NCBI RefSeq assembly: GCF_000219625.1
Contig: NC_018206.1
Span: forward strand, 124,001 to 188,000
DNA length: 64,000 nt
Origin: Zymoseptoria tritici IPO323
Lineage: Eukaryota; Ascomycota; Dothideomycetes; Mycosphaerellales; Mycosphaerellaceae
Direction: 5' to 3'
Under the pieces are notes generated by a model. It was not told the DNA's origin, did no database searches, and saw only the letters and a list, made by a program, of their open reading frames with translations. The number at the start of each line of letters is the position of its first letter. Within the stretch, counting starts at the first letter, position 1. A program made the position numbers and the translations under genes. Shown one piece after another: positions 52,051-62,236 of this stretch.

Positions 52051-52935
52051 ATGTTCGCGACTCCAATCCTCCGCGCCGCCGCGCCGGCCGGCTTCTGGCG
52101 ACGATCCCTGGATGAGTTCAAAAGGCAAGCCAAAATCGCCGTCAAGATGGAAGGCCTGCACCAACCCACAAAACCCTTCACACTCGTCAAGTTCGACACA
52201 GAAGACAGCATACCTCGGTGTAAGATTATGTGCGACAGCGATATGGGAGGCTTCAGCAAAGCAGCATTGACTTTCGTACCTGGGAGCACAACATCACATG
52301 AGGAGGACTCTACATTACAATCAGAAAAGAGCTCGAGCGGTACATCAGTCGAAACTGCCGCTGCAGAACCTGCACATGCCCTCTTCAAAGGCGCAATATC
52401 GACCGAACTCCCACTCAACCGACCGAATGTACAACGATCAGGCTATGCAGCATGGCGAACGCAAGACCGAGGACTCTCATTATTCGGCAAGCTCCTCTGG
52501 GACATCGATCCATACGCCTTCCTTGCGCTCCGGATCAAGAGTGACGGTAGGAAGTACTTTGTCAACATTCAGACCGAAAGTATCGTGCCGACCGATCTAC
52601 ATCAACATCTCCTCCCATGCGCGAAACCAGGCGAGTGGGAGACTGTCACGATTCCCTTCTCAGCATTTGTACGGACAAATTTCGGAATGGTAGTGGAGCC
52701 CCAAAAGGAGATGATGAGGCAGAAGGTCAGGAGTATTGGCATTGGGTTGATCGATCGAGTGCCGGGACCTTTTGAGCTGAGAGTTGCGGATGTGTGGGCT
52801 ACGAATCGGCCGCCGAAGAGGGAGATTGTGGACAGTGGATTCGACATCGAGGAGGACGACGAGAGGGGGACAGGCATGTTGGATGAGGTGGACCAGCCGA
52901 GGAAGAAGGGCGAGCCGGAGAAGATTTTGATTTGA
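52051..52935 (+). CDS. CIA30: Complex I intermediate-associated protein 30 (CIA30/NDUFAF1)
   Basis: Assembly factor for mitochondrial NADH:ubiquinone oxidoreductase. Single exon, 294 aa. It has a short basic N-terminus (MFATPILRAAAPAGFWRRSL), and the CIA30 domain starts at TLVKFDTEDSIPRCKIMCDS and DMGGFSKAALTF. Further conserved segments are SGYAAWRTQDRGLSLFG, DPYAFLALRIKSDGRKYFVN, WETVTIPFSAFVRTNFG and IGIGLIDRVPGPFELRV. An acidic tail follows. ATG 52051 is the first in frame. It is divergent from the Rim2-type carrier and close to SCO1, all mitochondrial. Confidence 0.92.
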   Translation: MFATPILRAAAPAGFWRRSLDEFKRQAKIAVKMEGLHQPTKPFTLVKFDTEDSIPRCKIMCDSDMGGFSKAALTFVPGSTTSHEEDSTLQSEKSSSGTSVETAAAEPAHALFKGAISTELPLNRPNVQRSGYAAWRTQDRGLSLFGKLLWDIDPYAFLALRIKSDGRKYFVNIQTESIVPTDLHQHLLPCAKPGEWETVTIPFSAFVRTNFGMVVEPQKEMMRQKVRSIGIGLIDRVPGPFELRVADVWATNRPPKREIVDSGFDIEEDDERGTGMLDEVDQPRKKGEPEKILI

Positions 52936-53092
52936 GGTGGGATATCCGTACACCTTCCTCTTCTTCTCTTTGGCTGTGGAGAGCACTTCACTACCAACCA
53001 CATCATCCTTTGCCTCAAGGAATCTCTCGTGGAACGAACACATCGCCGTCTTGTATTCCTCTGGCGCATCGGTGCCGAAGCCAAATCCGCGC

Positions 53093-53605
53093 ATGCAGTA
53101 CGCTCAGCGTTGACTTTGTCGTCTCGAGTTCTATGAGAAGTCTTCTGAGCGCGTCCCATGACAGCGCGCTGCAAGTCCCTCAACGCATGTGCGAACACAT
53201 GCTGACGAAGCTTTGGGAAGACTCCTCATCAGCTACCTGCTCCTCAGTCATGTCCGACTCATCGACGAAGAAATCCACGACAACGACCTTCAGTGTGCTG
53301 CAATCCACGAATCTTATCGGGACGTTGCTGTCCTTTTTGCCAGTCAAATGCTTCTCTCAGATCATATCTTGCAACCCTCGTGAGGAAGCGAGGGGCTGCG
53401 GATTCGTGACGTTGCGAGGAAAGACATTCTTGTCAAACTGGCTGGTGGAGGCGATAGGCAGTGGTATTGAATGTATTTTTTACTGGAGAGGTAGGCGCGA
53501 GATGACTTTGAGCTTGGACGAATTTCTGAGGAGATTCTCGAGGCGACGATATGCAGCTGCCCTTTCGGTTGGAGAAGGCGAAGAGAGGTGCGATACGGAC
53601 GCCAT
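53093..53605 (-). pseudogene. Uncharacterised gene with in-frame stops
   Basis: From ATG 53605 a single frame reads MASVSHLSSPSPTERAAAYR, LENLLRNSSKLKVISRLPLQ, then TAA (53480-53482). The same frame resumes as FDKNVFPRNVTNPQPLASS up to TGA (53357-53359), then SNVPIRFVDCSTLKVVVVDF and FVDESDMTEEQVADEE up to TGA (53180-53182). A GTAAAA donor at the first stop with a CACCAG acceptor 42 nt on could be a very short intron. The TGA interruptions have no splice signals I can see. A further open stretch downstream (minus, from 53094: GFGFGTDAPEEYKTAMCSFH) may belong to it. No family recognised. Confidence 0.45.
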
Positions 53606-53925
53606 CGCGTCATGGGAGTGATTGATGGCCTGACAGAGGGGTGTAGGAAATGTGAAGGACTGGACAAAAGAAATGCTGAAGGAGAGTTCTCGAATGTTTG
53701 TGAAATGCATGCACGGGGTTTCAAAAAATACAACAACCTATAACATCTCACGAGACCTCGCGGTCGCGCATCCACCATAACGCAACTGCGCCATCTGCAC
53801 ATGACCACCCCAGCTCCCGATGGGATTCTCAGAAACTTCACGAATTGCACCGTTTGCACTCCAAACAACACCCGACGATCGCAATAATACTCCAGCATCG
53901 TCGAAGCCGACGGCGCGGTGCAGCG

Positions 53926-55051
53926 ATGCTCAACCTCACCACTCAAGAGCTGAAACACCTCGTCCGCCTAGGATAACCGGAATACGCCGAAGCCGGATTG
54001 GACGATCTCATGCTGCAAGCGAATCCTCCAGCGCGTTACGAAATGACGAGAATGATGTGCCGGACACCTGGCGATGTATCTCTTGCGCGCAAAGACATCG
54101 GCGATCACGATCGTGTGTCGACTGGGATTCGTGCGGAAGCAGATTTGAAGTATCACGGTACGGCATACGCCAAGCGCGGCGACACGCTTCGGATTTGGCA
54201 GATGAAGATGGACAGGGACGGCAAAGATGACTACATCTTCCCAGTGGTGGAGAAGCCTACGTGCAAGTATCCGAATCTCTTCTTGGAGCCACGCACTGAG
54301 GCCCAAGCGGATGCGAGGACGATGTTGAACCCATATGCCAATGATCCTCTCATAGCAAGCATGGACATCTTGGAACCACCCACCGCCCCGTGCGTAGCTT
54401 TTCACAAGCGGAAGACTTTGTCGAGATGTTTGGTCGAGGGTGAGTTCGGCAGGACAAAGAGTACGTCTCCGTTGCACAATGCGCGAGAACTGGGATGGAA
54501 GGAGAAAGTGGACCAGGTCGCAATGCGGGTCTTGGAGTAGGTGAAAGCGAGGCAGCGAGCAGAGAAAGCGGCGAAACAGGGAACAACGAAGAGGAAGCAA
54601 GTCGTAGAGCTGAGCCCGCGAGATGCTCATGGAGCACCAAGACAAGAACGTCCCGACAATTCCAGCATATGTCAATCTGACTCTACAGGCTCTGTATCTG
54701 TATGATAATGCAGCTCCAGCCGAGGGGCTGAAGTTGAGGAAAACGAAGAAGGAGAGACCAAATCTGGCGGTCTTCACACTCGCGAGGTTGAAGGAGAAGC
54801 TCGAGGGCTGGGAAGAATGGAGGGACGAAGATACGCCAGAGCCATACTGGCTCGGCTGGACTTGGAGGGACCAGGAGTTTGAGGTGGATGATGACGACAA
54901 GCTGCGCTCGATGTTGAAGTGGTGCGAAGGGGACGTGATGGAAGCCGAATTGAAGATGTACGTGGGCGAGGCGCATGCCACCGCCGCTGCAATTCGCGGG
55001 GCGACATGGCCAGCGGATGCGGTGTTCGTGGAGGCGGTCTCGGCAGTATGA
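53926..55051 (+). pseudogene. Uncharacterised gene, frame broken at several points
   Basis: ATG 53926 starts MLNLTTQELKHLVRLG, then TAA (53974-53976). The same frame continues PEYAEAGLDDLMLQANPPAR for about 185 residues, with WQMKMDRDGKDDYIFPVVEK and PTCKYPNLFLEPRTEAQADA, to TAG (54538-54540). It still reads on as VKARQRAEKAAKQ and RKQVVELSPRDAHG. The reading then moves to another frame (54623-55051: VPTIPAYVNLTLQALYLYDN, EPYWLGWTWRDQEFEVDDDD). A good donor, GGTGAGTTCGG, at about 54440 shows that some interruptions may be introns, but I could not build a complete spliced frame. No family recognised. Confidence 0.45.
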
Positions 55052-55919
55052 GTGATGGCGACGACCAAGCAGCAGCGACCGCAACAAGTGGCTGCCAAAC
55101 CGCACAAGAGTAGACTGGTGTCCAACATCATGGACATGAAAGAAGTAGCCGCACCTCGCCGGAAACTACACCCAAGCAACAGCGAACGCAACGACTGGTT
55201 GCCAAACCGCGCAAGAGTAGACTGCTGTCCGACCTCTTGGAGACGAGGGCACATGATGGGGATGAGGCGCGAGAGGTGATGAGATGCGAACACGATGAGA
55301 CAACAGAACGGTGATATGTGAACGTTGATTGATACTGCTAAACAGTGATGCAAACATGGCTCAGTATCTCATTCTGTCTCTCTCAATGTCCCAACCTCCA
55401 CTTCCATTACCCGTCTGGCTGTGTCAATGCCCGCAGATACCGGTAACCATTCTTCGTAAGTGTGCCTGTAGATGCTGTCATGAGCATGTACGTGGGAGAC
55501 TCCTTGAGATACCGTGATGAGGTTCAGTGTGGAAGGTTGATGAGGTCGGTAGGGTGGATGCCGTGGAATTCGATGAAGTGTTTGATGAAGGCCTGCAAAG
55601 TGTGATCGCTCAAGGTCTCGACAGTAGAGCGAGGAAGCGGGACCACGGCGACGTTGCAGTCAGGATATGGGCAAGGGGCGAGGTTGCCAGACTGAATGTT
55701 GGCGTCGATTGCAGATCGAGTCGCAGTGCGGATGGAGCGGATAGAGCGGCGAGAAGCGACCAGGTCACAAGGCCGACCGGAGAGCTTGGCAGCTCAACAC
55801 ATGGCATCGCCTTCACATACGACCGTGCGATCTTTCCTCGCAAGCGCGATGTGAGCGTCGCGATCGGTTCGCAGGGTGCGAGTCTCGTGGGTTGTATGAG
55901 CTGGACTGTCGCACTCAGC
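55052..55919. other. Intergenic, no gene supported
   Basis: 0.87 kb between two convergent broken genes. Repeated short motifs (CAGCGACCGCAACAAGTGGC near 55074, related to CAGCGAACGCAACGACTGGT near 55180, each followed by TGCCAAACCGC and AAGAGTAGACTG) show a diverged tandem duplication of about 105 bp. Confidence 0.5.
55068..55228. repeat. Diverged tandem duplication, about 105 bp period
   Basis: TGGCTGCCAAACCGCACAAG then AGTAGACTGGTGTCC (about 55089-55124) corresponds to TGGTTGCCAAACCGCGCAAG then AGTAGACTGCTGTCC (about 55196-55231). The repeat may end inside or just after the broken upstream gene. Confidence 0.65.
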
Positions 55920-57785
55920 TCAATGGCCACAGAGGTGGACCGTCTCAGAGCGCATATGAGCGAGAGACTCAATGACGTCGCGGCGGGCGACTTGGACAAC
56001 GTGGGCTTGTTCTTCGTTGACCTTAGCCTCCGGAGTGACGAAAGCAGGTGGGATTTCGCTATCCTCCAGCAAGTTCCATGGCTCGGTAGTGATGACGGAA
56101 TTCGCGTCAGCGGACTGGTTGGTCAAGGTGCCAAAGCTCTCCTTGAAAATGGAGCTCCAATTGCGGCGCCAATGCTCAAAGCGTTTGTGTTGCGGACAGA
56201 ACACATGAATCGTGGCGTTCGAGGCGGCGGTCGCAGTGTCTCTGGTCAAGTAGTTTGCGATCCACATAGGACTGAAGCACTCAGACATGATGCTGCCGGG
56301 TGGGATGACGTTGGTAGAGGTGAGTTTCTGATCGATGCCCCATAACATCAGCGAGCCTCCGGGGAAGATGAGGCGGGTGCGGGAGCAAGCTGCGAGGTTC
56401 ATAAGCGATCGCAGCGGAACGTTGAGATGACAGGCGGCCTTTGCAACGACACAGGCAGGCTGATGATGGTGTTCATACCTGGAGCTGATCGCGAACTTGG
56501 CGGTCGCAGCCCATGCATCCTCCTGGGCCTTCGCACGCCACAGACGGTCTGGGAGGGTGATGGAGTCGCGGCGGTGGCGATCGTAGGTGTATGTGATGGC
56601 AGAGAGCTTGTATCCATCGACGACAAAGATGTTCTGATTGGCGGAGACACGAGAGCCGCATGCGTAGGATCAGCGAGGTATGTGATGTATCTGAGCATAG
56701 TGTCTTTGGTGGGTTCCAACCTGCTGCAGATCGTTTCGGGGGTCAGGTTCCAACCGACTTCTGTGATGACAGAAGAGAGGTCGATGTAGAAGGGATTTTC
56801 GTCCGGCTTGTTTCGATCTTGGACAGACAGGATTTTGTCCACCTCGACAATCAACTTGAGTGTGAGCTGAGTGACGGGTGGGAAATATAACGGCATCGCT
56901 GCGACGACACAGGCATAATCTCGAGGGTAGGCACGGGCGGAAGTAAGGCGACAAGGGCAGCTTTGTATGTGATGATGGGTAGTTCCATGTTGAAGGTATA
57001 CTTCCTGGAGTGGCGACCGAACTGCAAGCTGGTCCTCAATCCGCGCATGTTCAAAGCGCGAGGGAAGATGGCGGACGCGCTGTCATGGAATGGCGAGAGT
57101 GTGGGAGGGGTGCCAGGCACCCGAGATGGAAGAGTGAAGATGCTGGCGACCGAAGGAAAGGTCAATCGGCGGCGACTGGACTGAGTGATGCTGGTTATTG
57201 GAGTGGAGCTGGCTGCAGATGGGCATATGAGAGCAGACATGGACGTGGAGGCAGGCGGCGGGGTAGAAGCGGCCGACCGAGAGGACGGTGTAGTCGACTT
57301 TCCCATCACGGTGAGCGAACGACCAGAAGAGGATGTATCTGTCACCGATCGAGGAGTGTGAGGCTTGATGAAAGATTGGGACGTCGGTAACTCTGCCTCG
57401 TCACCACTACTGCCAAGGTCGACGAGGTTGACGAATGGGCGCTTTATGGCGAGAAGGTGTCCTGCATGAGATCCTTGGTGTTGTGCTCCGAGCCCTTGTG
57501 ACGCGATTTTTCGCCATTGCTGCGAGGGAGATATTCGTTGTGCTCGGGGTGGTTGTTGGCAACGAAACGCTTGGGTGCGGCTTGTTGTTCTCCAGCATCG
57601 GCGGCGGCCTTGCGTCTGATGTACTTCTAGAGTTCGAGCTTGCGCTGTCGGAGCAGGAGTCGCTTCTCACCCATGGTGAGCTGCTCTTGTTCACCCTCGA
57701 GATCATCTTCTGCGTGCGAGGACACGATATCCTCTTGCCGCAAGATATCACCTCTGGCACCGGTCAGGCAAGCTGGAAGAATGGC
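55920..57785 (-). pseudogene. Uncharacterised large gene, stop and frame changes
   Basis: Minus-strand reading starts at about 57785 (ARGDILRQEDIVSSHAEDD, TMGEKRLLLRQRKLEL), then TAG (57627-57629), then KYIRRKAAADAGEQQAAPKR and FVANNHPEHNEYLPRSN. After a possible GCAG acceptor it runs on (KRPFVNLVDLGSSGDEAE, NMRGLRTSLQFGRHSRKYTF). Near 56945 the protein-like frame shifts by -1 (TSARAYPRDYACVVAAMPLY, YIDLSSVITEVGWNLTPETI). It shifts by -1 again near 56660 (NQNIFVVDGYKLSAITYTYD, LPDRLWRAKAQEDAWAATAK). It then stays open to a stop at 55920 (RLIFPGGSLMLWGID, MSECFSPMWIANYLTRD). No splice signals explain the two shifts. Family unknown. Confidence 0.5.
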
Positions 57786-57790
57786 TTATA

Positions 57791-57868
57791 ACGGTCTGTG
57801 CGACCACGGTCTGCCATTCCGATCACGATCTGCCTTTGCGATCACGGTCTGCCTCTGCGATCACGGTC
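57791..57868. repeat. 19-bp tandem repeat, about 3.5 copies
   Basis: Units at 57806-57824, 57825-57843 and 57844-57862 share ACGGTCTGCC..TTGCGATC with few changes. Partial copies flank them. Confidence 0.85.
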
Positions 57869-58078
57869 AGCATCCATCTGACACCTTGAGAAGGCGCCTC
57901 TTTCTGACCTTTCTGCTCCATCTCTTGGCTCCTCCGCTGATTGCTCGACTGGCGGAATGCCGGAAGATGTATGCGGTGATTCGGCGAGGCGTGCCGAGAA
58001 GGGAGTGGGAGAGAGGGCGCTCTTGGAAGGCTGTTGTGTACAAATATTCGTCATTCGTGGGATCGAGAAGTGCGGTGT

Positions 58079-59356
58079 TCAACAATCAGCGCCCCAGCCG
58101 TCGCCGCCTCGCCCATTCAATGCGCCCCAAGCACCAACACCACCCTGTATGAAACTGAGAGCTGAATCCAGACTGCCATTACCAGCACGTGGCATAGATA
58201 TCCTCCTCCGCTGAGCATCGGCCTCATCGACATCGGTGGGAAACGTCGTGGCATCACCATGGAACTTATCCAGCACGAGACTCTTGATCAAATTGGCATG
58301 CCGTCTCACCCACTCGTGCTCGCTGATCGTGGCGTATCGCTTCCTCCGCGTACCATCACTCTCCACAAATTCGTGCGAAAACCGCCAGTCGACTTTATAC
58401 ACGCCCCAGCGTTTGGTCGTGAACAGTAGGACAGGCCAGGTGAAGATCCAAAGGAAGGTCAAGTAGAAAATCCACCTGACCCAGGTCATCCTCGCGCGAT
58501 TAATCCAGTGTGGCGAGTAGATGTCTACATTCTTGTCCGCGATCGGAAAGGTGATGTTGATGTGTCCTCGATAATGCGTCTGCCGCACAAGTGGGACGAT
58601 CATCTCCTGAATAGCGTCCGTGTCCAGCCCAGTGACATTGCGAGAGACACGGAAGATCTTCAACGCAGATGTGTTGCTGCAGAAGTCCTCGCACCAGTCC
58701 AGCAACTCCGGTTTGCGGTCTTCGCCAACCTCGATGTGTTGAGTAGACCCCTTCGCTCGTGTCTTGCGCCAGCTGCCACGATGTGCCTTGTCACTGTTCT
58801 CCACCGAGTGAGGAACCCACCAAACATCATCCGCTGCGTCACGATCCGTAGATGAAGGTAGGAAGTTGTGCATGCTCAAGACAACGTCAAAGTCATACAC
58901 CCTCTCTTGCTGAGTCTTGTTCTCCCTCTTGCCGACCCGTTGGCGAGTCTGCCAGTGCCAGCCTTGCACACGAACCATGGGCTGAGGTTTAATCAGACGA
59001 AGATAGTCATTGACATAGTCGTAGAGCTGCGCAGGATGTACAAGCCGCTCGTCCATTCGCAAACTGGTTTCGGCGCCGATCCTGACTTGTTGCGAACAGT
59101 CTTGGTTCCTGCTCTTGCGGGTATGCCATCCTTCGGAAGCTGGTTTCGGGGGAGCAATGACTGCGTATTCGTCGGCGGGCGGCGACGCGCGATGATGCGC
59201 TGAGCTGCTTGCTGCAACGCTGTCGTTGTATGAAGGCAGGCCGAAAGGGTCATCGTAGTTGTAGTCGCTGCGAGTCGTGTGCATGGACACGTCGTCGTTG
59301 GCGACAGCTTCGTAGGTAGCTGTTGATCGAGCGGCCGCTGGCGACTTTCGGTCCAT
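58079..59356 (-). CDS. Uncharacterised fungal membrane protein
   Basis: Single exon, 425 aa from ATG 59356. A disordered N-terminus rich in Ser/Ala and acidic residues is followed by a conserved-looking cytosolic region (YDYVNDYLRLIKPQPMVRVQ, GWHWQTRQR, RVYDFDVVLSMHNFLPSS, WWVPHSVENSDKAHRGSWRK). After GHINITFPIADKNVDIYSPH comes one or two membrane segments (MTWVRWIFYLTFLWIFTWPV, LLFTTKRW). A basic region with RRKRYATISEHEWVRRHANL and a Gly-rich tail end the protein. I recognise the pattern as a fungal family without a known role, and assign none. A GTC trinucleotide run lies about 80 bp upstream of the start. Confidence 0.7.
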   Translation of the reverse strand: MDRKSPAAARSTATYEAVANDDVSMHTTRSDYNYDDPFGLPSYNDSVAASSSAHHRASPPADEYAVIAPPKPASEGWHTRKSRNQDCSQQVRIGAETSLRMDERLVHPAQLYDYVNDYLRLIKPQPMVRVQGWHWQTRQRVGKRENKTQQERVYDFDVVLSMHNFLPSSTDRDAADDVWWVPHSVENSDKAHRGSWRKTRAKGSTQHIEVGEDRKPELLDWCEDFCSNTSALKIFRVSRNVTGLDTDAIQEMIVPLVRQTHYRGHINITFPIADKNVDIYSPHWINRARMTWVRWIFYLTFLWIFTWPVLLFTTKRWGVYKVDWRFSHEFVESDGTRRKRYATISEHEWVRRHANLIKSLVLDKFHGDATTFPTDVDEADAQRRRISMPRAGNGSLDSALSFIQGGVGAWGALNGRGGDGWGADC

Positions 59357-62236
59357 TTTGTCGGAGGAGGCAGTATGAGAGGACTGTTGTCAAGTGAATG
59401 GAACAAGAAGGAGACGAAGAAAGAAGAGACCTACTCTGTCGTCGTCGTCGTCGTAGTCGTCATCGTCGTCGTCGCCTACACGAAGCCACTCACTTCGAGG
59501 CTGATGAGTCTGTCTGAACTTGAATCCAGAAATCCTTCAAGGCAGCGGCAACCGAAACAAGCCATTGCCAAGATTCTCGGTCCACATCTTGATCGCCATC
59601 AATTCACATCCATCGCTGCCGGGAACATCGACAAGAACAAAGACATCATCCTCATCATCCTCATCAACATCGAAAACGAAACATCATCTTCTCCTCCGTT
59701 CCATTGAGCTGCGACCGACAATTGATCTGCTGACTGGACCGCATTATGCGGCCTCAGGGCGGCACGGCGTCAGCCCGACGATGAGATGATCCGGCTCAGC
59801 TTCGGACATGACCACGACAAAAGAGACCGCAAGAACGAGATGACCGACCATCTGCTCAATCTCGCACATCCTGTCATCCCATATTGTACACGTCAACGAC
59901 CATCTCTCCCCATGAGGGTTGCTCACGATCGCCGGGAATGTTTGATTGCGGACCCGAAAGCTCACGACGAGTCTCTCCATCAACTGTGGGGCTGCTGATG
60001 TCGATCATCACAAACACAAAGCGACTCATCAGCTGCTCAGCCCCGGCGGAAAGAGCATCATCCATGACTGTCGACGCATTAACAGCGAGCACACCGCGTG
60101 GAACGGAGCATCCCCGGCAGATGGAGTACGCAGAACCTGGCCGAGCCTTTGCCGCTTTCAATCGAGAGATACTACTTTGCGGTCGCTCGCCAAAAAGGGA
60201 ATCTCTGTTTACCATATGCTGAGGTCGAAAAGCAAGGACTGCTTGACGAAGAACTGCCAACGAAGCGTCTGCTTGATGCGACAAGGCAATCCCAGTGTTG
60301 CACGACGAATACGAACTGAATTGAAGCCCTGAAGCTGGGAAATTTCATGGAATTACGCTGTAGCCAGTCAAAACGATCTCTCCTGTTTACAGCGCTCCGG
60401 CTGAGCCGACGCGACCGAAATTTGTTCAAGCGGATCAATTGTGGCATAAACCATGTCAATGTATCAGGCATGAAGAGAGATGAGGCTTCCAATGCACGCA
60501 AAGGCAGCACTGCAGAGTCCTTATTGAACTTTATCCTACACGGAATCTGGATCTTTCTTGGAAGGCAATTACGCGTGGCAATTCGACGGTATTATTGCGG
60601 TCATCTCTCGATACGATCAATCCTGATGATGGATTCGGAAACTTTCGCCTAATGAATCTTACGGTGTCCGAGAGCGTTGAGAACGAACCTTCCTTGACCC
60701 TGCTCCTCTTGCTGCGAACAACCGCGGTGCGGATAATTTGATGCTGTCGACCAACAGAGCGCTGAAAGCCTTCCCCCGGCGCCGGCATGCGCGTGATTTT
60801 GACCATCGAGCACATCGGAGCTGGACTCGCTCCGATCCCAAGTCGTGTTCCGCCTGAGCGGGCCAAAGCCGCCAGATCCCAAATGACTCCGTCGTGGCCT
60901 GCACTGTACCTTGAGCCAGTGGATCCAGGGTCTGGAACTTTGTCTGCATGGCTCACATGGAGTTGGAATTTCTCCACAAGGCTGCGATGCACGGGTGCAC
61001 CTCCAAATCGTTCTGGCTTTGATCAATAATGCCACCTAAATCAACTACGACCGACGAGCAGAGCGGGAGCTTTCGTTGGAGTCGAGTGCAGCCATCCACG
61101 CGGCTGATCCAAACAACGCGATGCATAATTCGCAAATCTCAGCATATGGTGTGATCCATGGGTTCAGGTTCCAGGCCTCGGGACTAAACCACAGAGTGGT
61201 CGTTTCATCCCCAGGGTTCAGGCAGGCACCCCAGTCGCAAGGATGTTCCCCGAGATTTGCCGGTTCAGTCCACGAACATCAACAACACGGTGCAGACCTC
61301 GAACAACAGAGAGCGTGAGATAGGCCAGTCATCGCATGCTATCCTTCAAAGGTCCGGAGCATCAAATGTCGAGTGGAGCAGCTGTCGATGATGCCGTCCT
61401 TCCTCCCTCTGAAACTCTTTCCATGTCCGCCCAATTTTATGGGCATGTCAAAGATCTGACGGTTCCTGGGGCTAAGCCTTAGACTTTGACAAGGCTGCCG
61501 AAAGCAGTATGCTCGAGGCCTGTGGCCAGAAATATCCCAGGACAGTGCAGGGCACGGATTGGGACTGCGCCCGACATTCCTTGCGTGAGTTTCCGTCTGG
61601 GATGATGAGCTGATGGCCATGAGCTTGCATCATCAGAGTGTCGTCGACTCCGACCCATGATCCTCTTATATCGTCTATCGAAAGCAAGCCTCACCAAGTC
61701 CACTGCTATGGCGGAACAGAACGTATACAGTCACCTCGCAGAGCCGGTGGTGATTAACCGCTCTTGGTCGCTTTTGCAGGGCTTGTCGATGGATTGATTG
61801 GTGGTGTTGTTGTCTGTGCATGGTGGTGCGTGTGATTAGCAAGGTTGTGAGGGTGCTAACCATGGTTTAGAGCTACCGGTTGAACGGCTGTGAGGGTGCT
61901 AACCATGGTTCAGAGCGACCGGTTGAACGCTTGTGAACGCTTGCAAGGCTGTTAAGCATGTTGCATGGCCATGCCCTTGTATATCAGTTCATCAGCCTTC
62001 AATGGCTTCACATTGGTGTCGCTGCTGTCAGCGCTATCAGAGCGGTGTTTGGTGAGCGGTGTAGCCACCGCTGGTGGAGGTTTTAAGCGGTGTGAGCACG
62101 TCGTTCGTGTGCTCGTATTCGTGACCGCGTTGCCTGCGACAGAAGGTGGGTTGCTGGTGCATATATATGGTGGTAGATCGCAGTGAATTGGTGTATCCAA
62201 ACCTCCACTGTCCCTTCAATTGTCTGTTCACTCGCA
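59357..62236. other. Gene-free stretch with microsatellite and repeats
   Basis: 2.9 kb. It contains a GTC/GTA trinucleotide tract (59438-59477), no supported gene in 59.5-61.7 kb, a 43-bp tandem duplication (61848-61933) and AGCGGTG motifs just before the transposase gene. A 153-codon minus frame (60992-60531) lacks recognisable domains. Confidence 0.45.
61848..61933. repeat. 43-bp tandem duplication upstream of transposase
   Basis: 61848-61890 and 61891-61933 both begin GTGAGGGTGCTAACCATGGT and end ACCGGTTGAACG plus three or four bases, with a handful of mismatches. The motif GTGAGGGTGC occurs again once downstream of the transposase gene (about 63729). Confidence 0.85.

Noticed and set aside
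53968..55353. A 461-codon minus frame opposite the interrupted + gene at 54-55 kb
   Set aside because: Composition (Ser/Arg/His/Leu mix with no domain) is that of an antisense shadow; the + strand reading has the protein-like segments.
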